From Amoebophrya sp. A120 (Eukaryota > Sar > Dinophyceae > Syndiniales > Amoebophryaceae): 64,000 bases of DNA. Numbering within the stretch: position 1 is the first letter of the stretch; each line of letters starts with the position of its first letter. Location of the stretch: positions 1,302,881 through 1,366,880 of the forward strand of contig CAJINV010000004.1 of assembly GCA_905178155.1 (NCBI GenBank). Direction: 5' to 3'. Of this stretch, positions 11,472 to 22,493 are shown piece after piece. Under the pieces are notes generated by a model. It worked only from the letters and a program-made list of their open reading frames with translations. It ran no database searches and was not told where the DNA came from. The position numbers and the translations under genes were made by a program.

Positions 11472-14208
11472 TCAACCTCCCTCCGTTGGCGGGTCCGGCG
11501 ACAGGATGCTGTCGTGCGTCCGTGCGGTCCAGGGGGAATACGGCGTGGAGGGTGAGGCGTCCATGAGGTTCACGCATCATAGTGAAAAAAGCTTCCACCC
11601 CATATCGGAAACGGAAGATGCGCGAATTTGTGATGCTGTATTTGAGTACACAAATCGACTTGTATTGCTAGAAGGCCAAGAGACGAAGCTGCAGCATAAA
11701 TTGCAGGTAATCTGTCATGCGGTTTCCCACTTCCAGTTGCCTCCTGTCATCCTGGAGCTGCAAGGCTCTCCCACGCTAGGCAGCACTACAGTCCGCATCT
11801 TTTGCCTTCTAGCATCACAAAGCTGATTTGTGACCACAAATCTGCATCACAGATTTCCGTTTTGACATGGGGAGGGGGCATTTTTCATTGTGATATCACG
11901 AAAACCGGATTCTGCTCAAGCTGCCGGATACGGCCGAGCAACATGCGCGCGGCAGTTCCCCGGTTCTGCTGTTGCTGTCCTTGCGCGACTGCAGCTACCC
12001 CCGCGGCGACGAAGGGCGCAAACGCGGCGCCGCTGACGTGGTCCGGATTATTCTCGTCGTAGGGTCCGGTCAGGATATCTGGCAAAACCAGCGCGTTGCG
12101 CCTCCTCCGCAGATCAACCTCCTGCACCGACGGATCTTGCGACATGACCGCCTGGCTCGTGAGCGGTGACATCAAGGGGTCGCGCTGCTGCTGTCCCCCC
12201 CGCATCGCTGTCCGGCCCGACCGCAGCGGAGACATCGCGTCCACCTCGGAGGCGGACCACTCCCGGGCGGTGCCGAGGGGGGACTGCTCCAGCCGGAAAA
12301 TCATGGTGTCTAACAGGCGGTGCATCGTGGTCACCACCCACTCGTCCCCGCTAACATCCGGAAACCGCGGCGCACCGGAGAGCAGCAGCGGTTCGCCGCG
12401 GCGGAGTCTCTGCAAATACTCCGGGACAACTTGTACGGGTCGTGACGTGGTCGTGTAAATGGTGTTGTCTGTACTATTTTCGCCGTGCTCAGAAGATGCG
12501 GTCCCCTGTTCTCCGTCTCCCGAAACGACACTTCCTTCCTGACTGAACAGCGTGTCGGTACTAGACTTTAACTTCACCTTTACCTTCAATTTCAGATCCG
12601 TGGTCTGTCGGCACATCGGACAGGGGTACTGCACGGTCGCCAGTTCGACCTCTTCCGAGCCAGCATCCTGGTCGCTTGCATCGGCACACGGTGAGTGGTC
12701 AGAGGAAGTGGCTGGCACGTCTGCTGTGGCAGGTCCTGCTCTTGCAGCGCCAGTCGTTGAGGAGGCAGGATTACCAAATATAGCCGCCGGGGCGGAGGTA
12801 GTGAGGTCGTGGGCGTTTTCTTGCCGGCCGTCGCTTTGGCCGCGGCTGTGCTTTTCCTGGGTTCGCCATGCCGTCGCGAGTAACGTTAGGCCGCACGGTA
12901 TGGTGGCCGCTTCATAAACGTCGCAAATTTTGGCAAATTCCCGATATTCCCTTCCGAAAGCCAGCCCCCATGCTATGGGGCCGATCCGGGTGCCACGGGG
13001 GGCGCCCAAAAAGCGAAGGGAAATCGGGCCCGTAGCATGCGGGTTGGCTTTGCGCGTCTGGCGCGCTTTTGCTTTTTTGCGTTTTTATTTTTCGCGCCGG
13101 CGCTTTTTGCAAAGCTTCCCAGGCTCTGAAACAGGCGAAAACTCGGCCGCTTTCGCGGCCGCCCAAAATGCTCCGAAATCGCGGCCGTGCCGTGCTGTTT
13201 CGCTGTTCTGATTTTGGGCGCGTTTTTTTCGCGCCCCTTTTTGGGCGCCCCAAACCGCCAGAAACTAAGGCGGTGGGCGCCTCAGAAGGGCGCCCCTTTT
13301 GCTGGCTTGTCTGCGTCGTTTTACCCAGCGGCGATCGATAGAATCCGCTGGCGATTCGGTGCCGACACAGCCAAAGCCGCTTGATAATTGAAAATTTTTT
13401 ATGCTCAAAAACACTTTCGCCCGCTTGAAAACTGCCGGTCGTTTTTCACGGTAGGTGTCAAAAAAACTCCCTGGTTAGAACCGTTCGGTGACCTCACTAC
13501 ATATAATTGGTCGAGCTACTACTGCCTCCTTCCTCCACGCACGCGCCGGCAACACTTGGCGCAGTATCTACTTCTTCTAAAATGGTTGCGGTGACACCTC
13601 CACCGGTCGGGTAAGAGGAACAAAGAACTTTTGGGAGTTCAATATCGACCAGCTCCAACTCCTTCGGCAACAACTTCCGCAGATGCAGCGCCACGCAGGC
13701 CAGGTGGAAACACGAGTGTCCGCGCGATAGACACAGCTTCTTCTCCTCTTTGTTGTCTGTCCCGAGAGGACTGCAAAATTTTTTCCCGGTCTGCTGTCGA
13801 AAGCTCCAAGCCCGGCGGGCCATTCAACGGCTCCAGGCACAGACAGCAATCCCTGGTGGTCGCTGGTGCAGCTCCGAGGTTGGCACCTTGTTCCCCTTCT
13901 GGTAGCGCGGACGCGATACGCAGAGCCGAATTGTGCGCAGCTATGGGCGGAGGTACAATGGCTTCGTCGGAGTGAGGATCGGTGGCATAATCGCCCTTCT
14001 CGGCACCTTTTCCTTCCTCAGCCTCGTCTACGTTTGACGTCGTTCCAATCGCCGCGGATCTGATCCGTAGCTGTACCGCGGAAGCGCGAAAGATAAGACA
14101 GATCTGCAACAGAGAGAAAGAGAAGGCCAACAGTGTTAGAACCGGACGAGGACGACCTCGAATCAATGTGTCACGCATCTTCACAATTGTGCGGCTACTA
14201 TACATCAT
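11472..14208 (-). CDS. Membrane-anchored RING-finger protein (frameshift or unseen small intron in exon 1)
   Basis: Start ATG 14208, exons 14208-13506, 12769-11896 and 11569-11472. A hydrophobic segment at residues 22-42 suggests a signal anchor. The RING has its first pair in CCLCLEPL (about residue 121), then CFHLAC (CxHxxC), then YPCPMCRQ in exon 2, so it would be a C3HC4 E3 ligase fold. The reading frame changes between the first pair and CFHLAC; a run of six T (plus strand 13779-13784) is the simplest place for a one-base error, but a tiny intron is possible. Intron 1 is a 0.73-kb repeat copy and lies inside the RING domain; intron 2 is an introner with TCACG duplications. Restoring frame gives about 557 residues. 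After the RING the chain is Ser/Gln-rich and unrecognised. Confidence 0.7.
11575..11895. mobile_element. Introner, family D (copy 1), in the RING gene
   Basis: 321 bp flanked by TCACG (11570-11574 and 11896-11900). Termini on the coding strand TATCACAATGAAAAATGCC and GGAAGCTTTTTTCAC...ATGATG form an inverted repeat, followed inward by a CCCCTCCCCATGT-type block. Splicing out the element plus one duplication joins GTG A with AC CTC in frame. No GT-AG pair fits at equivalent duplication positions. Confidence 0.75.
12770..13505. mobile_element. 0.73-kb MITE-like repeat, copy 2, acting as an intron
   Basis: Second copy of the repeat at 5930-6663. On the coding strand it lies between ACC AAT and CCT GCC, with AAT present on both sides. 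Removing 736 bases restores the RING-gene frame (736 is one more than a multiple of 3, exactly what the two flanking frames need). The inverted GTAGTGAGGTC ends are conserved. Confidence 0.8.
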
Positions 14209-14487
14209 GTTGAAATAACGGCCTCTCTCAATGATCGACAACAAGATTGTGAAGACAGTACATCCCGCGTCTGCGGTTGTAAACAGCTGAATCAATCAAG
14301 GAGGACCAAAGTCAATGTCGTGGCGCCTAGTTGCGAAAATCGTCCGTGAAAATGATCACCAAAGGTCGAGGTCTTGATGTTTCTTTATTGTTTCACATCA
14401 CAACAAAAAACGCGATCTTCTCGGGAAAAGCATAGAACACTTGGTTCACATTGTACAACTACAGTTTCGCAATATAGTACGGTATCC

Positions 14488-17412
14488 TCACAAAAAACCG
14501 TCGGCCTGTTCAGCCAACATGTCAGCATGATCTTCCATATCGCGCGCTTGGTCGCGCGTCTGCGACTTCAGTGCCTCCCGAAGATGTTGCCGGTGGTAGG
14601 GGTCGCGAAAGGAGTTCCTCCTCCTGTGTAGCGTTGCTCTCATATCATGCCATCTTCTAGTCGTGCGGCCCTCCTCCCGGCGGTCGTGAACAACTTGTTC
14701 TGTAAATGCCGTAGTACCACCTTCCTGTCGCTCCGGTTCATCCTCCAGTGCTGCAGCCCGGCGCGCGGCGCGGCGATTCAGGGTGCGGATTAAGCGTAAA
14801 ATCCTCACCATTCGTTCCTGACCGTGTTGGACAAAAAAGTCCACCATCTCCGCAGTGGGTAACCGAGGCGGAGGATGACGACCCTGGTCGCAATGGTTCT
14901 TCCTGGTCGTCATGTGGCGTCGCCTGCTGCTATGCCTCCTTGTTCTTTTAACGTACGTGTCGTCCTCACCACAAGAGGACGAAGCTGCCTTCAGTCTATT
15001 GTACAATTCCAGCATCTCTTTCAAGAGATTCCACGGGTCTACCACGAAAGCAAACACAAGTTTGGCGTCCGTCAATTCCAAAAGCGGCTTTTTATCGAAA
15101 AACGGGGTAGCTGCTCTAGTTGTCTTTATTTCCACACGATCATCGTGAGCTGCTTGCGGATGCTGCGCCAAAAAACTGGCGGAGGGGAGCTTGAGATCGT
15201 TTTGTTCATCTTCTATTGTGCTGGAAGACGCTGGCACTAGCGGAAAAATATCAAACGCGGCCGTCGGAAGGTGTCCCTCTTCCTGCGTTTTTATCCAGGG
15301 AAAGGTTGTGTCGGTTGGCTCAAACAGCTGCAGCTCTGGTGGTCGTGCAGCAGAAACAGTAGTACCGCTGGAAGTTGTTCCGTCTATGGCCTCGCAATTG
15401 GCCGTAGAAGTCGGAAACGGAATCATCATCTGACTCTGGTTCTGGAGGCCGGTAAAAATATCATAGCAGCACGAACTCGTGCTTCTTTCCGCTTGTTGCT
15501 CTTCGAACAGCCCCGCATTCCACACTTCCTCGACCGCATGCTTCGCGGAAATTCGAAACTGCATGCTTCCGGCGAGCTCTGCGTAGAGGCGAGGGATAAT
15601 TGACGAGACAGTAGCTCTTCTTGTTCTTCTGCTCGACAGAGCAGTCTGAGCCTTCCTCATCACCCCGTCATTTTTCGCTTGTCTCAGGTAAAAAATTTCC
15701 TTCAGAAACTTCCGGAATAAACGTAGGCGGTAGGAGTAAGTGGTATAATCTCTATTGTCTTCTTGGTCGAACCGGGATTCGTGCCAGAACTGTTTCACCT
15801 CTGCGTCCAGCTTGGCTCTCACATTCGCAACTTCCTGCGCGTTGTCCGGATTCGCGAAGCGGTCGAGCTCTAGATCGGTGTCTAGCTCGTGGTCTTATGG
15901 ATTGCAAATATGTCTGGGTCTGGAGGAAACTTGTAATGCTAATAGAAGTGAATGATAGACGCACTGCAATGCGCAGCTATGCATGACAAATTTTTTGGCT
16001 GCCATGTCTTACGTATTCCGCATGGCAAACTGCGTTTTTGCATGACAGGTAAGAGGCCTTTTTCGTGCCTATGCATCACAGATTCTCGAGTCATGCCAGA
16101 CAGGCATGAAAAACTTGCATTCTTGCAGACCCAGACATTTTTGCATTTGATAGGTCTTCGTCGTGATCAAATGTCGCGGCGGCAAATACGTCCAGGTGAT
16201 CGGCCAATTGAAGAATGGAGTCCGCCGTACTGACACTGGAGAAACAGTCTTCTTGTTCCCCTTCCCGGTCTTCAAAGCCGACTCGGAAAGCTCCGGGTCG
16301 CCTTGGATTGTTTACTCGCCCAGGCGGGTTGTTGTAAAGCCGTTGTTCATGGTCCCGGGCATGATCTCCACTGTCAACTTCATGGTCCGAAGAACTGCTG
16401 CTATACGTCGACTCGGAGTTGTAAAAAGAAAAACCTAGACTAGGCGAGAAATTATAAGTGGCATCTAGTTCTTGTTCTTCGCCACCTGCTGCTCCCAAGT
16501 CGGACGTAGAAGTTATGCCACTAATTGCTTGATGCACCCCTTCTGCGCCGTCGAGGAGATCAACATCCTCCGGACCGTTGCGAGTGGTCGAGGATCTACT
16601 TCCAGTCGCACGCCCGGGGTTATTATCAAATGCAAAAGTGTCTGGCTCTGGGTCTGTGATGCTAAAAATGAATGGTAGACGCACTGCAATACGCAGCTAT
16701 GCATGACGAATTTTTTGACTGCCATGTCTTACGTATTCCGCATGGCAAACTGCGTTTTTGCATGACAGGTAAGAGGGCCTTTTCGTGCCTATGCAACACA
16801 GATTCTCGAGTCATGCCAGACAAGCATGACAAACTTGCATTTTTCCAGACCCAGACATTTTTACAGTTGATAGTTATAATTTCCTTGATCAGAAAGCATA
16901 GAATCGTCACGATTGTCTTCAACAACGGTGTTCTCTTCTGTGCGTCGAGTTTGAATAGTACCAGGAGGACCGTTTTTCTTGTGGTCTACTCCAGCGGCTC
17001 CTGCACTTGGAGGTGGAGGACCAGAGCTTTGGATGCTCGTCTCCCGGCATTGGTGAATATGCTGTCTCGAGAATGGAGCTGTTCTTTCTTTATAGTGTTT
17101 CGTCTCAACTGGAGCTCCTGCAGAAACCTCTTCGCAGGTGGACGGGACTTCTACAGAACTGCCATTAGAAGTAGACCCACCAGGCGCGAAGGAGCAATCC
17201 TCCGCATCAACCTGCTCTCCGCGAAATATGGGCCGCAGCGCGTGGACACGAACTCCCGCCGCACCGGAAGATGATGAAATGAAGACGCCGGGTATAATCA
17301 TCAAGCAAGATGACACCAGTCTAGTTCCTCGGGAAGAAAATAAACCAAACCACCGCGGACCACCACCGGGGTTCGTCTTCGCGACTTGTGCACGACCCTC
17401 TAGTACCCTCAT
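14488..17412 (-). CDS. Unrecognised protein, 802 residues, two introners
   Basis: ATG 17412; exons 17412-16873, 16618-16153 and 15890-14488. The phases close exactly (540, 466 and 1403 bases). Near residue 30-55 is a hydrophobic run (LVSSCLMIIPGVFISS) that may be a signal anchor. The middle is acidic and Ser/Asp-rich; the C-terminal third is Arg-rich and helical (MRATLHRRRNSFRDPYHRQH) and ends DMLAEQADGFL. No domain recognised. Both introns are family A introners with duplications GTTAT and GGTCTT; joined codons read NYN|PGR and DED|HEL. The two introner copies are very alike, suggesting a local jump. Coding is well supported by frame restoration; function is unknown. Confidence 0.7.
15897..16152. 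mobile_element. Introner, family A (copy 1)
   Basis: 256 bp between duplications GGTCTT (15891-15896 and 16153-16158). Ends carry the inverted pair ATGTCTGGGTCTGG / CAGACCCAGACAT next to TATGGATTGC or TATCAAATG-type termini. The interior has several GCATGACA and GCATCACA words. Confidence 0.88.
16624..16872. mobile_element. Introner, family A (copy 2)
   Basis: 249 bp between duplications GTTAT (16619-16623 and 16873-16877). Internal sequence nearly matches the copy at 15897-16152 in the same orientation (for example GACGCACTGCAATACGCAGC), implying a recent shared source. Confidence 0.88.
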
Positions 17413-18227
17413 ACGTATAATTTTTGTTGTTGTTAGAGTATATAGAAAAACACGTACAAACTTTTTACACCATCAATATCAAAAAGGGTGCAATTTTTAT
17501 TCTTAGTCGGTGGTGGGAAAAATACTGATTCAGGAAACGTTTTATTAGGTGGCGGAAAAGAAAACTAGTGACAATGTTACACAGAGGCAAAATGAACAAA
17601 GCGAGCAGGAAACAAGAAGTCCAAGGTAGGGCAATAGATGAAACCAAAATTAGTCAAAGGGTGGCAATTATTCAGAAAACTGGCACGGTTGCAACTCGCT
17701 GTGCCTATGAAGCTTGATCACATGATTTAACTACTTTCACACAAAATATTAGACAGAAATTCACAAATACACGCGCGCGCTCGCTGAAACAAGAGGAAAA
17801 AGGCTTTCGCCTTTGTTCGCGCGGGAGAAGTGCAGTGGGTCCACATCGATATAATCGCAACTACCACCTACCGGCGCACAGCACTACAGTGGAGAAAGTT
17901 CAGATCATCGCGCAATTTTAGACCGCCGGGTTTTCGATCCAGGCATGCGATCTGATCAAGTCATGATCTTGTCCAACATCATCAACAATCCATGGCTTTG
18001 GCTGAACTTTCGTCTAATAGCAACACCTTGAGCAGACCGAAGTAGTCCTGAAATCCCAACGCAAATCAAATCACCCCCGAACAAGAAGAATCCCTACATA
18101 GAATACGAAAAATCATTACCGAAATGCTGGAGGGGTACAACTTATGCTAACATGCTAACATGCGATCACAACTCATCAATCCTGCGCGTCAACAAACTAC
18201 TACATTAAAAAACTTCACCCTTTAATA
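17413..18227. other. Intergenic, nothing recognised
   Basis: AT-rich spacer with only short frames. A hydrophobic 60-residue minus frame at 17465-17647 has no support beyond being open. Confidence 0.5.
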
Positions 18228-21200
18228 TCAAAGTATCGTCAACTGATGCCCGTTTGACGCGCACAGCTTATTTTTCCGTACTAACTCCTGTAATCGCTCC
18301 ACGTAAAGCGAATGCCAGTAATCCACCACTTCTCTTTTCACCCTTCCATTCCCGTCTTTTGCCAACGTCGCCGGGTCCGGTAGACGAATGGGTTCCCCGA
18401 TCGCGATCTTCAGCCTTTCCACGGGGTTCGGCGCAGGGAAAAAGGAGCTGAAAAAACCAGCCGTCGGGATTTGTTTTCGAGCGAGAAAGCTGTTCAGCGT
18501 CGGAAAGTAGGTTTTGAAGGGGGAGAGTTGGTAGTAGCAGCCCTTGTAGGGAGAGACTGGATTGCTGCTGGAGATTTCAACATCCGGATCTTGTTTATGC
18601 CACGCAACTATGGTCCACCCTTGAACTTGATGGCTACTACAAACTTGTCTGGCATAAGCACAAGAAGCAATTGGACAAGAGCGAAGCTGACACGACAACT
18701 TCGACTTTACTTAGGGTGTATATATACGCCTATAATTCCCAGCCTAGAGCCACGTTCTTGATTTCGCGTGAAACAACAATGAGTGTCCACCACGGGACGG
18801 CGGGTAACATAGTTGCATTTATGCACCTCCATATGGTAAGCTTTTGTCCCAAACCTCGCCGTCGCAGTAGACCGGCACAATTTCCAACCCCGATTCCAGT
18901 GCCAGTTTTATGATTCTTTTCCGCTTCTTGAAGTAAATTTCGCTACTGTTCAGCCCGATCTCCTCAAATCCCCCCGGCAGGATCGCGATCGGCTTCAATA
19001 AGTCGCTAGCTCCGTCGACCTTCTTTATCCTTTCCCGTTCCCGGAAAAACTTACTGCTCGCGGGCTGGACGTCGAGCCCGGCGAACCGGGGCAGCAGCGA
19101 AATCACCGGCCCGCCGAATTTCGTCAAGAAGGGTGCGACTAATAACGAGAGGGAGCTGCTGCTCCCCTGCTCGACTTTCTGCAGCTCCAAGTGGGCTTTA
19201 AAGACGAGAAATCCGACGCACAGACAGCCGTGGGGGTGTATCAAGTAGAGACGGTTGGACTTATTTTTCGGATTTAATTTATCGCGCTCCTGGTGATCTT
19301 CTTCTTCGTAATCATCTTCCTCAAAATGATCCTGGTTGTCCGATGTTGTCGTTCTTCCGATCAGGAGGCTTTTCGGCATGGTGATTTCCACCTTCGGGAA
19401 CCAATTCAGCAACTTCCGCCACATGAATTCCCGCATCGGGTAGATGATATTCTTCTTCCAAACCGACTGACTCGCCGTCGGCAGGTGGTGGTAGATCTGC
19501 AGCAGGACCGGCCCGGCTCCGTGGTAGAGAAGATTTTTCGCAAAGGAGACCAAAACCGCGGTTAATTCGGGCGAATACGAACCCCCTTCGGGGTCGAGTT
19601 CTAGCACTTCGGTGGGACGGGTGGGGGGGATATCGAGCATGTCCGTTTGCCGGGTAGTTAGAAGAGATGAAGAAGATCCGGCACTTGATGTCGAAGATGT
19701 TGCCCCTTTCCGCAAAACAGTGTGCGTGATGAGCCAACGGAGGAGATCTTTCACGGAATTCACCCAACTGCTCCCACTTCTGGTTGTCCCGCCGGCAGCA
19801 CTTTCCATCCCTTCGTTGTACCCGAAAAGCGTTTCCACTAACTCCCGCAACAGCAGTTGCAAGACCGCGCCGGAGAGCTCAAAGAACAGGTAGAAGGGCA
19901 CCAGAGACGCGAGTAGCCAGCCCCCGATCACGACCCACCACTACGGGAGTGCACAACTCCCCCTCCCCCTCATTTGTCATGCAAAATACCCAATCCACCC
20001 TTTGCCTCTTGGCACTGTTTGCATGACAATCTCTGGTAGCCCCAATAGCACTATACTCCAGTGCAAATCTGTTATGCAAAACCGGCACTCTTGCTGATGC
20101 TTGTACTGCCGTTCATGCTACACAAATGAGGGGGAGGGGGAGTTGTGCACTGTTATAACCACACGACCACGGACAGAAACCGCTGGTCACCCTGGTACTC
20201 GTAGTGGAGGAGGGTCGTCGTGTTTTTGCGATTTATTTTCGCTTCGTTCCGATCGTCCTATCAATCTGAACCAACCACCCGACACGCTCGATGGCGTGAA
20301 CGGAGGAGAGAGGGCAAGGGCGTCTCGGTCCCTCACCGTAGAGACAGCCTGCAGGGATGCCTCAAGGCCCCTCCCAAGATGTGTCCTCTGTCACCACGAA
20401 TACCACGTGGGCACGAGGAAACAGCGCACCGGGTGGGTGGGTGGGATCGAAAGAAAAAATCAACCTTGGCACGACCCCCGCCTCACTTGCGGCTCCAGTC
20501 GTGCCACCTTGCATTAGCTTACCAGGGATCTGCTAGCCCTTTCCTTAGGAGTCTCGTCCTTTCCGTCACTTACTCGAAAATGATGCACCGAGGTGCATCC
20601 GTATTTCGCTTCGTTCCTATCGTCCTATCAATCTGAACCAACCGAAGCCACCATGGACTGCCCAGAACCCCGTCCGCGAAAAGAATAGTGACGCGCTCCC
20701 CTTACCCACCGAAACCAAAAATGGGAAAAGAGAAAGCGAAAGCGCCACTTCCTGCATAGTGCAACACCGCGCCGACCACTGCTGCGAAAAGATTCGGCGG
20801 GCGCCGGGAGCGGCCTTCGTAGCCCGCCCCAGACCGACATGCAGGCATCCCCGGGAAACCCGCCCTCGAGTGCTTTAGAAGTGGCGTGGCCGCCTGCCAG
20901 CTTCCTTATTCTGTAACTGTAGCCAACCTGCTATCCCCCTCTTGAAACGTGGATGGCGCACCCCAAAGGGAGCAAGCCACACATAGTGACAGCCTCTATC
21001 AATGATGAGCATCAGCACCCATTCCGAGTCCGAGTGAGGGCTCGGAAGCTTCCTTCCGTGCACTGATCCAGCGAGCACCAAGCCTACAGTGCGGTCGGCT
21101 GGTTGTCAAACCCAGGCTGATCCTATCTCCTGCCTACGTGAGGCACCTGAACAAAGAAGTTCCCGAGTTGAAGCTACCCCTTCGACTTGCATTTGGCCCG

Positions 21201-22493
21201 AATGCCCAACACGGAGACGAAGCTAGTATGAGTGAAGGGAAACCCTTATTGCATAGCCCGAGCGAACAGAGCCACCCACACGTTAGTTGCGCCGTCCATC
21301 GGACACAACTTCCGAGAGAAAGGTGGCGGGGGGTCGGTAACCGCCTCTAGATCAGACCCCGAGCCCAACCTCAGCCACCTGCATGAGGCGCAGTCACCCT
21401 GGTACTCGTAGTGGAGGAGGGTCGTCGTGTTTATTTTGCGATCATTTATGTTCGCCCCCGCGTCCTCGTGTTTTCGGCCGCGGCGCTCCTGCTCTGTATC
21501 AACTACGCCTTCGGTGGAGGATGAGGACACAATGGTTTCTCGCCTTTTATACCCCACTGGATGTTGGTCATCGTCCGCGTCCTCCCCTTCCTCGTCATCC
21601 CCATCCGAAATTTCCGTGATCGACAGGGACGCGACTTTACTAACCGTCCGGGTGGGAAGCTGAACATTCTCCGGCTCATGGGCAAACAGCGTTGTTGATT
21701 TCCGAGAAACGAAAACGGAGTCGGAAGGACCACTGCGGGTTCTTCGGAGGAACTGCTTCTTAGCGGTAGAGGTCTCTGGCGGGGTGGAGGATGGCGGTGA
21801 TGAGTAGTCTGTCCTCTTGTCATAAAGATCTTCTCCTGGTTTGCTGCTCTTCTCTTCACAGCACACAAACCGCGACCCGTTAGGGGTCCGCCCGTTCCAC
21901 GAGGTCCTTTTTGAGCGGCAGCTAGGTCGTGGTCCTCGTGGGGACGAAATAGAGGAAAAACTTCTAGCTTGACGACACCAATCATTAAAGTGCCGTCGGG
22001 AGCACGAGCAGGCGGGCACAACTTCAAGCTCTTTCTTGCTTCGACCCCGGCTTGTTTTCTGGAGGTTGAAATAGTACCCGGCGTAGGGCTGGAACTGCCA
22101 AGACGACCAGTTCCAGTAAACCAACTTGGCACAGCGCTCGCGCAGGGAGTCTCCTCGTGTCGGGCCTCGTCCCCCTCGACCATCTTTCTTCGTTTCAAGC
22201 AGATACAGCCCAACGCAGGCCAAGACCGCAGTGAGCGAGGTAACTTTATTCGGTTTACAAGAATTTCGAGCACGACCTCCGCAATGGACCAGGTGGTCCA
22301 ATGTAGTTGACCGAGTACAAGCGCGACCAAGTGATCTTGGTTGATGTGAACAAAGTTTGATATTAGAAGTACCAATCGGAAATGACCGAAATAACCGAAG
22401 ACTTGGAAGGAAATCAGAAAAACCAAAATCTGATGTTGTGCGACACTTCACATAATTCCTGCGATAATTCCTACTTAGGAAAATGCGCAACAT
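18228..22493 (-). CDS. DGAT2/MGAT-family acyltransferase with N-terminal extension
   Basis: Exons 22493-21393, 20185-20162, 19928-18827 and 18589-18228 total 862 codons. The conserved part begins with a membrane segment (IGGWLLASLVPFYLFFEL), then the catalytic HPHG motif in YLIHPHGCLCVGF, AILPGGFEEIG, IKLALESGLEIVPVY and the C-terminal block IGEPIRLP with HSLYVERLQELV, all as in diacylglycerol and monoacylglycerol acyltransferases acting at the ER to make storage lipid. The 366-residue N-terminal part is low-complexity, acidic near its end, and less certain. Intron 1 is a 1.2-kb insertion between 40-bp repeats, intron 2 an introner (duplication CACGAC), intron 3 GT-AG with an inverted repeat at its ends (a second in-phase acceptor exists). 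Phases close. Confidence 0.85.
18590..18826. repeat. Foldback-ended GT-AG intron in the acyltransferase gene
   Basis: 237 bp. Coding-strand ends GTGCATAAATGCAACTATG and CATAGTTGCGTGGCATAAAC are inverted relatives. Unlike the introners it can be sp­liced as GT-AG. Two AGs near the 3' end keep the same phase, so the acceptor is ambiguous. Confidence 0.55.
19936..20161. mobile_element. Introner, family C
   Basis: 226 bp with a near-perfect inverted repeat built on AGTGCACAACTCCCCCTCC and its complement. Flanks share CACGACC (19929-19935 and 20162-20168). Removal joins GTC GTG with ATC GGG in the acyltransferase frame. Contains TTGTCATGC and GCATGACAA like the other families. Confidence 0.82.
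20186..21432. repeat. 1.2-kb insertion bounded by 40-bp direct repeats
   Basis: Bases 20186-20225 and 21393-21432 are identical over 40 bp and remain similar for about 20 bp beyond. Both copies encode LLHYEYQGD in the acyltransferase frame. The DNA between lacks a credible protein. It holds an internal direct repeat of about 33 bp (near 20239 and 20609, core ATCGTCCTATCAATCTGAAC). It may be an intron, a retroposed non-coding RNA composite or a recent insertion. Confidence 0.7.

Noticed and set aside
11885-13009. Taking the 374-codon frame as a complete protein
   Set aside because: Its first 79 codons are repeat sequence and its last few are introner sequence; the true exon is 11896-12769.
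20226-21392. A 138-codon plus-strand frame in the insertion
   Set aside because: No domain, and overlapping frames are equally long; not enough to call a gene.
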